Source: Flavobacterium luminosum (GTDB taxonomy: Bacteria; Bacteroidota; Bacteroidia; Flavobacteriales; Flavobacteriaceae). From it: a stretch of 64,000 nucleotides of DNA. Position 1 is the stretch's first letter; the number at the start of each line of letters is the position of its first letter. The position numbers were made by a program, and so were the translations under genes. A model generated the notes under the pieces. It saw only the letters and a list, made by a program, of their open reading frames with translations, had not been told where the DNA came from and did no database searches. Where the stretch lies: positions 62,001 to 126,000 of the forward strand of contig NZ_JAMLJM010000003.1 in assembly GCF_023635005.1 (NCBI RefSeq), read 5' to 3'. Positions 44,944 to 53,322 of the stretch are shown piece by piece.

Positions 44944-45648
44944 ATGATCTATTTACTTCCATTTTTTTCGGTATTACTAGGATACGGTATTGCCCTAGTA
45001 TTACAACCCAAAAGCAAGAAAAATTTAAAATTACTCTTAGCTTTCAGTGGTTCATTTCTATTGGCGTTAACCGTTTCACATTTGTTACCCGAAATATACC
45101 AAGAAAGCGAAGCTCTTTTGCATTCACACAATCACAATCACACCCATAGCAACTCGGGAATATTCATTATGGTGGGTATTATTTTTCAAATCATTTTAGA
45201 ATATTTCTCTCAGGGAGCAGAACACGGCCATGTTCACGGACACCACAAAATGAATCATATTCCTTGGGCCTTATTCATCAGTTTATGCCTTCATGCTTTG
45301 TTGGAAGGTATGCCTATCAGTCAGCATCCACACTTAGCTTGGGGAATTTCAATTCACCACTTCCCTATTTCAATGATTCTGACCACTTTTTTAATGCAAT
45401 CCCATTTAAATAAATTGTCGATTTTCCTTTTCATGATCTTATTTGCCGTTATGACTCCTTTAGGAACTTTTGCAACTCTAGATTCTGAAATTCTGATACA
45501 TTATAAATCTGAAATTACGGCTTTTGTAATCGGTATTTTATTTCACATTTCATCAACCATTATTTTTGAAAGCAGTGAAGGTCATAAATTCAATTTAGCA
45601 AAACTCACTGTAATTATCTCAGGTGTTGTTTTGGCTTATTTTATGTAG
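44944..45648 (+). CDS. ZIP family metal transporter
   Basis: This is a 234-residue inner-membrane metal importer of the ZIP family (zinc, iron or similar divalent metal). It has about eight helices. A His-rich cytoplasmic-type loop (HSHNHNHTHSNSG, near residue 60) and HGHVHGHHKMNH (near 98) flank the third helix. The metal-site helices show SLCLHALLEGMPIS and SIHHFPISMI, the ZIP HxxxEG and H-containing motifs. The length is typical. It overlaps no neighbour; regulation by a metal repressor is not evident upstream. Confidence 0.87.
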   Translation: MIYLLPFFSVLLGYGIALVLQPKSKKNLKLLLAFSGSFLLALTVSHLLPEIYQESEALLHSHNHNHTHSNSGIFIMVGIIFQIILEYFSQGAEHGHVHGHHKMNHIPWALFISLCLHALLEGMPISQHPHLAWGISIHHFPISMILTTFLMQSHLNKLSIFLFMILFAVMTPLGTFATLDSEILIHYKSEITAFVIGILFHISSTIIFESSEGHKFNLAKLTVIISGVVLAYFM

Positions 45649-45664
45649 ATTTTCGTTACATTTG
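45631..45664 (+). promoter_or_regulatory. Promoter of the PH-domain/murQ operon
   Basis: TTG (45631-45633), a 23-nt spacer and TACATTTG (45657-45664) fit the Bacteroidota consensus, 20 nt before the PH-domain gene's ATG. It overlaps the 3' end of the ZIP gene. Confidence 0.6.
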
Positions 45665-45684
45665 ATAAACTAAAAAGCGCTATT

Positions 45685-46065
45685 ATGGGATTATTTTCTG
45701 CTCTTCTTGGAAATGCCGGAACTGTGAATCAGGAAACCTTAATAAAAGATTATGGAAATCTTCTTATTGAGGGTGAGGAAATCGAATTAGGTTTCAAATT
45801 GATTAGAGACACTTTTATTTTCTCAAACAAAAGATTAATTTTAATCGAAAAGCAAGGAATTACTGGCAGTAAAATAGAATACAAAAGTATTTCTTATAAA
45901 AGCATTTCTCGTTTTAGTGTGGAAACAGCCGGTACATTCGACTTAGAAGCGGAGTTGAAAATATGGGTTTCAAGTGAAGTAAACCCAAGTATTGTTAAAC
46001 AATTCAATAAATCTGTAAATGTCTATGATGTCCAAAAAGTACTTGCGCATCATGTTCTAAAATAA
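45685..46065 (+). CDS. Bacterial PH-domain protein
   Basis: This is a 126-residue soluble protein that fits the bacterial pleckstrin-homology (bPH_1) fold: GNLLIEGEEIELGFKLIRDTFIFSNKRLILIEKQGITG, then YKSISYKSISRFSVETAGTFDLEAELKIWVSS. This is the usual pattern of strands with the FTNKRLI-like segment. These proteins form ring oligomers in crystal structures, but have no assigned role. The gene sits four bases before murQ and shares its promoter. There is no signal peptide. Confidence 0.85.
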   Translation: MGLFSALLGNAGTVNQETLIKDYGNLLIEGEEIELGFKLIRDTFIFSNKRLILIEKQGITGSKIEYKSISYKSISRFSVETAGTFDLEAELKIWVSSEVNPSIVKQFNKSVNVYDVQKVLAHHVLK

Positions 46066-46069
46066 AATC

Positions 46070-46900
46070 ATGACTTTCACAAAAACCACCGAACAATCAT
46101 CAAAATACGAACATTTAGAACAAATGTCGGTTCATGATTTGTTAAGTAATATTAACAACGAAGACAAAACGGTTCCTTTAGCAGTAGAAAAAGCCTTACC
46201 TCAAATTGAAACTTTAGTTACTAAAATGGTAGAGCAAATGAAAAAAGGCGGTCGTTTGTTTTACATCGGCGCTGGTACTTCGGGAAGATTAGGAATTGTG
46301 GACGCTTCGGAATGTCCACCAACTTTCGGGGTTCCTTTTGATTTGGTTATAGGAATTATTGCTGGCGGCGATACAGCAATTCGAAAAGCAGTTGAATTTG
46401 CAGAAGACGATAAAGAACAAGCCTGGAAGGATTTACAGGAATGGAACATCAATGAAAATGATGTAGTTATTGGTATTGCTGCTTCGGGAACTACACCTTA
46501 TGTTATTGGAGGATTAGAAAAATGCAACGAAAATAATATTACCACGGGTTGTATTACCTGCAATCAAGGTAGTCCTTTGTCTCAAACGGCTCAACTTCCC
46601 ATAGAAGTAGTTGTTGGACCAGAATTTGTCACCGGAAGTTCTCGCATGAAAGCTGGAACGGCTCAAAAAATGGTTTTGAACATGATTTCTACAACAGCTA
46701 TGATTCAGTTAGGCCGTGTGAAAGGAAACAAAATGGTCGATATGCAGTTAAGTAATGTCAAGCTGATTGATCGCGGAACACGCATGATCATGGAAGAAAT
46801 TCCCGTTACGTATGAAGAAGCAGAAAAATTATTAAAAGAATTCGGAAGTGTACGAAAAGCTATAGAACACTACAACATACAAATGAAATCAAAATCTTAA
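46070..46900 (+). CDS. murQ: N-acetylmuramic acid 6-phosphate etherase
   Basis: MurQ splits the D-lactyl ether of MurNAc-6-phosphate, giving GlcNAc-6-phosphate and D-lactate in peptidoglycan recycling. The 276-residue SIS-domain protein has the family signatures GRLFYIGAGTSGRLGIVDASECPPTFG (residues about 60-88), IGIAASGTTPYVIGGL and GPEFVTGSSRMKAGTAQKMVLNM. It is slightly shorter than some MurQs, lacking part of the C-terminus, but the core is complete. It is the second gene of the PH-domain operon. With the GH3 fusion at 18264 it suggests cell-wall turnover. Confidence 0.96.
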   Translation: MTFTKTTEQSSKYEHLEQMSVHDLLSNINNEDKTVPLAVEKALPQIETLVTKMVEQMKKGGRLFYIGAGTSGRLGIVDASECPPTFGVPFDLVIGIIAGGDTAIRKAVEFAEDDKEQAWKDLQEWNINENDVVIGIAASGTTPYVIGGLEKCNENNITTGCITCNQGSPLSQTAQLPIEVVVGPEFVTGSSRMKAGTAQKMVLNMISTTAMIQLGRVKGNKMVDMQLSNVKLIDRGTRMIMEEIPVTYEEAEKLLKEFGSVRKAIEHYNIQMKSKS

Positions 46901-46913
46901 TTGGCTACTTACA

Positions 46914-47138
46914 ATGTCTACCAACAAAATACTACTTATGAAAGGAATCAGAATATTGTCTTTTTCCTTACCCTTACTGTTCATAGGACCTTATGTAATT
47001 TTTATGTCCTTTAAAAATCAGTCGCATCCACTGTTCATACCAGTATTAGGAATGGGAATCATCGTTTGCCTATTTTCTATATATTTGATTTTTAAAGGGA
47101 TTCAAACCATTATGAAAAGTTTATTTGATGGTAAATAA
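46914..47138 (+). CDS. DUF6095-like small membrane protein
   Basis: This is a 74-residue protein with two hydrophobic helices, GIRILSFSLPLLFIGPYVIFMSF (about 10-32) and FIPVLGMGIIVCLFSIYLIFKGI (about 40-63). It starts 13 bp after murQ and so is probably the third gene of that operon; ATG 46938 is an alternative start. It resembles DUF6095 family members of Flavobacteria, from memory; the function is unknown. Confidence 0.75.
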   Translation: MSTNKILLMKGIRILSFSLPLLFIGPYVIFMSFKNQSHPLFIPVLGMGIIVCLFSIYLIFKGIQTIMKSLFDGK

Positions 47139-47267
47139 TTTGACTCTTTTGAAGACGAAAACAACACTAATTAACTAATTGCTCATGGTAAAATCCACAT
47201 CGCTTTCGTTACTCTTCATAAAGAACAAAAGTTTTGAAAATTTTAAAAGGCAACAAAATATAGTAAA

Positions 47268-47639
47268 ATGAATAAAATAGCAGCTTTATTAATCAGTCTC
47301 TTTTTAGTTTCTTGTTACCAACAAGAAAGAAACTGCAAGGATTTTAAAACTGGAAAATTTGAATTTACCGAAGAAATTGAAGGTCAAAAACTGACTTCGT
47401 ATTTCGAACGAAACGATACAATACAAATCGAAACTTTCAAAGGAAAAACAGATACCGCTAGTGTTCGTTGGGTAAATGATTGTGAATATGTTCTACAAAA
47501 ACTACACCCTAAAAATAGAATAGAAAAGAAAGCCATCATTATTAAAATTCTTACCACTAATAAAGATGGATACACTTTTGAATACTCATATGTAGGAGAC
47601 GCAAAAAAACAAAAAGGAACTGTAACAAAAATCAAATAA
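47268..47639 (+). CDS. Small lipoprotein, function unknown
   Basis: This is a 123-residue lipoprotein (MNKIAALLISLFLVSC, Cys 16). The mature part, QQERNCKDFKTGKFEFTEEIEGQKLTSYFERND and later VRWVNDCEYVLQKL, has two further cysteines and a beta-rich pattern. Orthologues have been labelled DNA topoisomerase IV in some genomes, as far as I recall, presumably from being near parC; the sequence gives no support for that. It lies 33 bp before terC. Confidence 0.75.
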   Translation: MNKIAALLISLFLVSCYQQERNCKDFKTGKFEFTEEIEGQKLTSYFERNDTIQIETFKGKTDTASVRWVNDCEYVLQKLHPKNRIEKKAIIIKILTTNKDGYTFEYSYVGDAKKQKGTVTKIK

Positions 47640-47672
47640 ACACGTATAACTCAAAAATCAAATAACTAAATA

Positions 47673-48443
47673 ATGGAAGTATTTTTAAATCCCGATGCAT
47701 GGGTAGCCCTTTTAACCTTAACTTTTTTAGAAATTGTATTAGGTATTGACAACATCATTTTTATTTCTATCGTAACTGGAAAATTACCGGTTGAAAAACG
47801 TAAAAAAGCCACTCAAATCGGTTTATTCTTAGCTATGTTTATGAGAATTGCTCTTTTAATGGGAATTAGCTATTTAATTGCTATGAAAGAACCATGGTTT
47901 ACTATTGATTGGGGATGGTTTAGTGCGAATTTTACTGGTCAAGCCGTTATATTACTTGCTGGTGGAATTTTCCTAATCTATAAAAGTACCAAAGAGATCC
48001 ATGAAAAAGTAGATCACAAAGGTGAAGAAGAAAAAGATCTAAAAACGGCTGCTACCAAATCTTTCGGAAGTGTGATATTCCAAATTTTGTTAATCGATTT
48101 AATTTTCTCTGTAGACAGTATTTTAACAGCTGTAGGGATGACCAACGGATTAGAAGGTGCACTTTATATCATGGTTACTGCAGTTATTGTTTCCGTAGTC
48201 GTAATGATGTTATTTGCGGTTCCGGTTGGAAATTTCGTTAACGCAAACCCTTCGATACAAATTTTAGGTTTAGCGTTCTTAATTCTTATCGGATTTATGC
48301 TAATGACAGAAAGTATGCACTTATCTAATGCTGCATTGGTTGGTCAACATGTTGGTGCTGTTCCAAAAGGCTATTTGTATTTTGCTATTGCTTTCTCGTT
48401 GGCTGTAGAATTCTTAAACATGAAAATGAGAAAAAAGAAATAA
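47673..48443 (+). CDS. TerC family integral membrane protein
   Basis: This is a 256-residue membrane protein with about eight helices, starting DAWVALLTLTFLEIVLGIDNIIFISIVTGKLP, the TerC signature with the conserved ExxLGIDN motif. A second acidic helix, LIDLIFSVDSILTAVGMTNG, matches the duplicated half. TerC proteins are linked to tellurite resistance operons or, in the broader family, to manganese efflux and metalation of exported proteins. No other ter genes are present, so tellurite resistance is not supported. It ends at a strong bidirectional terminator. Confidence 0.92.
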   Translation: MEVFLNPDAWVALLTLTFLEIVLGIDNIIFISIVTGKLPVEKRKKATQIGLFLAMFMRIALLMGISYLIAMKEPWFTIDWGWFSANFTGQAVILLAGGIFLIYKSTKEIHEKVDHKGEEEKDLKTAATKSFGSVIFQILLIDLIFSVDSILTAVGMTNGLEGALYIMVTAVIVSVVVMMLFAVPVGNFVNANPSIQILGLAFLILIGFMLMTESMHLSNAALVGQHVGAVPKGYLYFAIAFSLAVEFLNMKMRKKK

Positions 48444-48461
48444 GACAATATTAATATTTAC

Positions 48462-48493
48462 AAAAAAGCTCCCCAATTGGGGAGCTTTTTTTT
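48462..48493. terminator. Bidirectional terminator overlapping the parC stop
   Basis: AAAAAAGCTCCCC (48462-48474), loop AATT, GGGGAGCTTTTTTT from 48479. The T-run reaches the parC stop codon (48492-48494). Confidence 0.9.
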
Positions 48494-51203
48494 ATTCTAA
48501 ACTTAAAGTTATCTGACCATCGTCATCTAGACTTATATTATAATCGGTTAATTCGGTACCTTCTGTATTTTCGGTATCTCCTTTTTCTATTTCATCCGGA
48601 ATTATTTCTATAGGTTCTTCATAAGGAAGTGGATCCAATAAATTGACCTGCTTCAATTTTTCAGTTGTTAATTGGTTCCCTAATGCCTTAATTCCCTTCA
48701 AAGCGATAAACTGTTCTAAATCGATAGTTTGATTTTCTTTTTGTACGCCTTTGTTTTTAGCAAAGACAATCTCAGCCACCGGACGCCAATCTGTAGAAAC
48801 AATCTCTAATTGTGATTTTTCGTGCTCGGTAATGAAAAGTTCCTCCTTGTTTTCATTCTCCACCAGAAAACGTTTTACGAAATAACGCTCTTTCTCTCCA
48901 TCATAGTAAATGCAAGATATTGGTTTCTTAGGATTCCACTTCTCTAACACGATCATATCGTCATCAAAATGAGTTGTTAATTCCGGAATAATCGTTTTTA
49001 ATTTTCCGGATTGAGTAATGATTAACAAGCGGTCGTTAGGACGAAATTCACCTAATAACTCCCCTCTTCCATCTACATTCAAGCGCTGAACGGTATCATC
49101 AAACCAAACTTTTCGAGGACGCAGAGTCGAAATTCCTTTCTCTTTTAATTCGATCTTCTTAATAGGATATTTAGAGACTGTATTCCCTTTAGAACCGCGG
49201 CCTTTAATCATAATATCAGCAAAATCGACATCCCATTTCAATTTTTTCACACTTCCCACCTGACGAAGTAAGATGGTTACTGTTTCGGCCTCACCATTAG
49301 GGTTAGCGGAAAAATACAAGACTTGTGATCCCGGTTTTTCCTGTGTTAAATCGTATTCTTTATCACGAGTAACCCCTGAAACATTAAAACGTTTGATGAA
49401 TGACGGACCCGATTTTCCGTCTCGATAAATCATGTTGTAAATGGTTCGTTTGTCATTTTTATCAAATACCGCGACGTGAATAATATCTTTTCCGATAAAC
49501 TTCTTATCATCAACTTTGGTAATCACCATTTTCCCATCGCGTAAGAAACAAATCACATCATCAATATCCGAACAATCGGCTACGTACTCGTCTTTTTTCA
49601 ATCCAGTACCAATGAACCCTTCTTCGCGGTTCACATACAATTTGGTGTTTCTTAAAACTACTTTTGTTGCTTCGATAGTATCGAAAGAACGTAATTCTGT
49701 CTGACGTTCGCGACCTTTGCCGTATTTTTCTTTTAATTTGGAGAAATAATCGATGGCAAACTCAATCAAATGAGCCAAATGATGCTTCACCTGCTCCATA
49801 TCTTCCTCCAGCTTCGCAATCTGCTCATCTGCTTTATCCGAATCGAAACGGGTAATACGAATCATCGGAATTTGAGTTAATTTCTGTAAATCTTCATCAA
49901 CAATCTCTCTGACAAATGATTTTTTGAAAGGCTCAAAACGATCATACATATACTGGAATAACGATTCTTTATCGGAGTACAATTTGAAATCGATGTACAT
50001 TTCTTCACGGATGAAGATTTTCTCTAAAGTAGAAAAATGCCATTTGGTTTCTAATTCCTGCAACTGAATTTCAAGTTCCTGACGTAATAAATCAACCGTA
50101 CGATTGGTTGAAATTTTCAACATTTCTGAAACTCCAATAAATAACGGCTTATTGTCTTCAATCACACAACCTAAAGGGGCCAACGAAGTTTCACAAGCCG
50201 TAAAAGCATACAAAGCATCTATGGTTTTATCCGGCGATACTCCAGGCGGAAGATGGATTAAGATCTCTACTTCTGCAGCCGTATTATCTTCAATTTTTTT
50301 AATCTTGATTTTTCCCTTTTCATTGGCTTTTAAAATACTATCAATCAAAGATGAAGTATTGGTTGAAAACGGAATTTGAGTAATGACTAAAGTTTGTTTG
50401 TCTAATTGCGAAATTTTCGCGCGTACTCGCACACGTCCACCTCTCAAACCGTCATTATAGTTTGAAACATCGGCTATACCGGCTGTTGGAAAATCAGGAT
50501 ATAGCGTGAAAGGTTTATTCTTCAAAATCTTGATAGAGGCGTCGATCAACTCATTGAAGTTATGAGGTAAAATCTTAGTCGACAATCCTACCGCAATCCC
50601 TTCTCCTCCTTGCGCTAGCAACAATGGAAACTTAACTGGAAGATTGATTGGCTCTGCTCGACGACCATCGTAGGACAATCCCCACTCGGTTATTTTTGGC
50701 GAATACAATACTTCTAAAGCAAATTTACTCAAACGTGCTTCAATGTATCGCGAAGCAGCAGCTCCATCGCCCGTGAGGATATTTCCCCAGTTCCCCTGAG
50801 TATCAATGAGTAAATCCTTTTGTCCAATTTGCACCATGGCATCTCCAATACTCGCATCTCCGTGTGGGTGATACTGCATGGTATGTCCAACTACGTTCGC
50901 TACTTTATTGTAACGACCATCATCCAATTCTTTCATGGAATGCATGATACGGCGTTGTACGGGCTTGAATCCATCTTCTATAGCAGGTACCGCACGCTCT
51001 AAGATTACATAAGAAGCATAATCTAAGAACCAATCTTTGTACATTCCTGTAACCTTGGTTATGGTAGCTTCAGAATTTTCTTCGTTGTTATCGTAAAAAT
51101 GTTCTCCTTCGAAATGACCCTCTTCTGAAGTATTTTCTTCAGATAGGTTCTCGTCTTGAGGTGTTAATTCTTCTTCGTTTATATTTTCGTTTTCTTCACT
51201 CAT
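48492..51203 (-). CDS. parC: DNA topoisomerase IV subunit A
   Basis: This is a 903-residue type IIA topoisomerase A subunit. An acidic N-terminus precedes MYKDWFLDYASYVILERAVPAIEDG. The QRDR region reads HPHGDASIGDAMV, and the active-site Tyr is in GAAASRYIEARLSKF (about residue 153). A C-terminal beta-pinwheel contains GRGSKGN (about 666), a degenerate GyrA-box-like element, so assignment as ParC rather than GyrA rests on pairing with the adjacent parE. At the QRDR position matching GyrA Ser83 there is Ala. It follows parE on the same strand, with heptad repeats between them. Confidence 0.9.
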   Translation of the reverse strand: MSEENENINEEELTPQDENLSEENTSEEGHFEGEHFYDNNEENSEATITKVTGMYKDWFLDYASYVILERAVPAIEDGFKPVQRRIMHSMKELDDGRYNKVANVVGHTMQYHPHGDASIGDAMVQIGQKDLLIDTQGNWGNILTGDGAAASRYIEARLSKFALEVLYSPKITEWGLSYDGRRAEPINLPVKFPLLLAQGGEGIAVGLSTKILPHNFNELIDASIKILKNKPFTLYPDFPTAGIADVSNYNDGLRGGRVRVRAKISQLDKQTLVITQIPFSTNTSSLIDSILKANEKGKIKIKKIEDNTAAEVEILIHLPPGVSPDKTIDALYAFTACETSLAPLGCVIEDNKPLFIGVSEMLKISTNRTVDLLRQELEIQLQELETKWHFSTLEKIFIREEMYIDFKLYSDKESLFQYMYDRFEPFKKSFVREIVDEDLQKLTQIPMIRITRFDSDKADEQIAKLEEDMEQVKHHLAHLIEFAIDYFSKLKEKYGKGRERQTELRSFDTIEATKVVLRNTKLYVNREEGFIGTGLKKDEYVADCSDIDDVICFLRDGKMVITKVDDKKFIGKDIIHVAVFDKNDKRTIYNMIYRDGKSGPSFIKRFNVSGVTRDKEYDLTQEKPGSQVLYFSANPNGEAETVTILLRQVGSVKKLKWDVDFADIMIKGRGSKGNTVSKYPIKKIELKEKGISTLRPRKVWFDDTVQRLNVDGRGELLGEFRPNDRLLIITQSGKLKTIIPELTTHFDDDMIVLEKWNPKKPISCIYYDGEKERYFVKRFLVENENKEELFITEHEKSQLEIVSTDWRPVAEIVFAKNKGVQKENQTIDLEQFIALKGIKALGNQLTTEKLKQVNLLDPLPYEEPIEIIPDEIEKGDTENTEGTELTDYNISLDDDGQITLSLE

Positions 51204-51219
51204 TTTGCTATGTTTACGG

Positions 51220-51273
51220 TTAACAATTAACAGTTAACAGAAAAACTGTAAACTGCAAACTGTAAGCTGTGAA
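51220..51273. repeat. Mirror-arranged 7-bp repeats between parE and parC
   Basis: Three heptads (TTAACAA, TTAACAG, TTAACAG; 51220-51240), an AAAAA spacer (51241-51245), then four heptads (CTGTAAA, CTGCAAA, CTGTAAG, CTGTGAA; 51246-51273). The two halves are near inverted complements (TTAACAG against CTGTNAA), so they can fold into a hairpin. They fill most of the gap between the genes. Confidence 0.85.
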
Positions 51274-51274
51274 C

Positions 51275-53137
51275 TTAATTTGTTAATTCTTCTACCGTAT
51301 CTAATTCTACTTTTAGATTCTTGATAATAAACTCCTGACGATCCGGCGTATTTTTACCCATGTAGAATTCCAATAATTTTTCAATAGAAGTCGCTTTGTC
51401 TAACATCACGGGATCTAGTCGAATATCTTGTCCTATGAAATGCTTAAACTCATCCGGAGAAATTTCACCCAATCCTTTGAATCGGGTAATTTCTGGTTTT
51501 GGTTTTAATTTTTCTATTGCATTTCTACGCTCTTCATCGCTGTAGCAATAAATAGTTTCTTTTTTATTGCGGACACGGAACAATGGCGTTTGTAAAATAT
51601 ACAAATGGCCTTCTTTTATGATTTCAGGAAAAAACTGCAAGAAAAAGGTAATCAATAATAATCGAATGTGCATTCCATCGACATCGGCATCGGTAGCAAT
51701 TACAATGTTATTGTAACGCAAGTCTTCCATACTCTCTTCTATGTCGAGAGCCGCTTGTAATAGGTTGAATTCTTCGTTTTCATACACAATCTTTTTAGTC
51801 ATTCCATAAGAATTCAATGGCTTACCTCGTAAACTAAAAACCGCCTGAGTATTTACATCACGAGATTTAGTGATAGACCCCGAAGCTGAATCACCCTCGG
51901 TAATGAAAAGAGTACTTTCTAAACTTCTTGGATTTTTAGCATCGGTTAAATGTACACGACAATCACGCAATTTTTTGTTGTGTAAACTAGCTTTTTTAGC
52001 ACGTTCTTTGGCTAATTTTCGAATTCCCGAAAGTTCTTTACGTTCGCGTTCCGCTTGAAGAATTTTACGAAGTAAGGCATCGGCAATTTCAGGGTTTTTA
52101 TGTAAAAAATTATCTAGTTTTGTTTTAATAAAATCATTTACGTAAGAACGAACCGATGGAGAATTAGGTCCCATTTCAGTAGATCCTAATTTGGTTTTGG
52201 TTTGTGATTCGAAAACTGGTTCTTCTACTTTAACCGAAATCGCAGACACGATAGATTTACGAATATCGGAAGCTTCGAAGTTTTTGTTGTAAAATTCTTT
52301 GATCGTTTTGACTATGGCCTCTCTAAAAGCACCTAAATGCGTTCCTCCTTGTGTCGTATTCTGACCATTAACAAACGAATAATATTCTTCCGAATATTGC
52401 GTCTTACTGTGAGTCATCGCAATTTCAATATCATCCCCAGAAAGATGAATAATAGGATATACCATGTCTTCTTCCGAAATATTCTCCTCCAACAAATCTT
52501 TTAATCCGTTATCAGAAAAGAATTTTTCTCCGTTAAAAATTATTGTTAACCCCGTATTTAGGTAACAGTAATTCTTAAGCATTTTCACAATATATTCATT
52601 GCGATACTTGTAGTTCTTGAAAATAGTATCGTCGGCTATGAAAGAAACTTTCGTTCCTTTTCTCTTAGTGGTCTCCTGAATATCTTCTTCTAAGGTAAGA
52701 TTTCCTGCAGAGAATTCGGCTGCTTTTTGTTGGTTATCACGAACCGATTCTACTCTAAAAAAATTAGAAAGAGCGTTCACTGCTTTGGTACCCACACCAT
52801 TTAAACCTACCGATTTTTTGAAGGCTTTAGAATCGTATTTACCTCCGGTATTCATCTTAGAAACCACGTCAACCACCTTCCCCAACGGGATTCCACGACC
52901 ATAATCGCGTACCGTAACCATCTTGTCTTTGATAGTCACTTCGATAGTTTTTCCTGCTCCCATCACAAATTCATCGATACAGTTATCGAGAACTTCTTTC
53001 AATAAGATATAAATACCATCATCAGGTGAAGAACCGTCGCCCAATTTTCCGATATACATACCGGGACGCATACGGATATGCTCTTTCCAATCGAGAGAAC
53101 GGATATTGTCTTCGGTGTATTGATTTTGCTCTAACAT
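51275..53137 (-). CDS. parE: DNA topoisomerase IV subunit B
   Basis: This is a 620-residue ATPase subunit of a type IIA topoisomerase. Seen are the GHKL site ([18 protein letters not shown]), [25 protein letters not shown], the TOPRIM domain [17 protein letters not shown], and [30 protein letters not shown] lies near the C-terminus. The length is that of ParE, without a long GyrB insertion. It is the first gene of the parE-parC pair. The upstream gap to the TonB receptor contains a 7-bp palindrome. Confidence 0.93.
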   Translation of the reverse strand: MLEQNQYTEDNIRSLDWKEHIRMRPGMYIGKLGDGSSPDDGIYILLKEVLDNCIDEFVMGAGKTIEVTIKDKMVTVRDYGRGIPLGKVVDVVSKMNTGGKYDSKAFKKSVGLNGVGTKAVNALSNFFRVESVRDNQQKAAEFSAGNLTLEEDIQETTKRKGTKVSFIADDTIFKNYKYRNEYIVKMLKNYCYLNTGLTIIFNGEKFFSDNGLKDLLEENISEEDMVYPIIHLSGDDIEIAMTHSKTQYSEEYYSFVNGQNTTQGGTHLGAFREAIVKTIKEFYNKNFEASDIRKSIVSAISVKVEEPVFESQTKTKLGSTEMGPNSPSVRSYVNDFIKTKLDNFLHKNPEIADALLRKILQAERERKELSGIRKLAKERAKKASLHNKKLRDCRVHLTDAKNPRSLESTLFITEGDSASGSITKSRDVNTQAVFSLRGKPLNSYGMTKKIVYENEEFNLLQAALDIEESMEDLRYNNIVIATDADVDGMHIRLLLITFFLQFFPEIIKEGHLYILQTPLFRVRNKKETIYCYSDEERRNAIEKLKPKPEITRFKGLGEISPDEFKHFIGQDIRLDPVMLDKATSIEKLLEFYMGKNTPDRQEFIIKNLKVELDTVEELTN

Positions 53138-53154
53138 TTTAAAAAAATCGATTT

Positions 53155-53211
53155 TTTGCTAATTTATAGCAAATAGCTTTCATATAAAATAGTTGACCAA
53201 TAAAGTTATTG
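53155..53211. promoter_or_regulatory. Two palindromes in the parE upstream region
   Basis: TTTGCTA (53155-53161) and TAGCAAA (53167-53173) form a 7-bp inverted repeat with a 5-nt centre, 18 bp before the parE ATG. A second, CAATAA-AG-TTATTG (53198-53211), follows. A near-consensus -7 box for parE (TAAATTAG on the minus strand) overlaps the first. Operator function is a guess. Confidence 0.35.
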
Positions 53212-53322
53212 ACAAGAGAGAAATTTAACGACCAAAAATAAGTTTTGTAAAATATTTTATTTTAATAAAAATTTAACAATATTTTTTTATTTATATTAGC
53301 AATAACTTTAACCAACCACACA

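Noticed and set aside
47268..47639. Topoisomerase-related gene next to parC
   Set aside because: The product is a 123-residue lipoprotein with a signal peptide and no topoisomerase motif.
47673..48443. Tellurite-resistance operon
   Set aside because: Only a TerC-family gene is present; no terA, terB, terD, terZ or related genes flank it.
51220..51273. CRISPR-like short repeats
   Set aside because: The repeat units are 7 bp with no unique spacers, and no cas genes are present.
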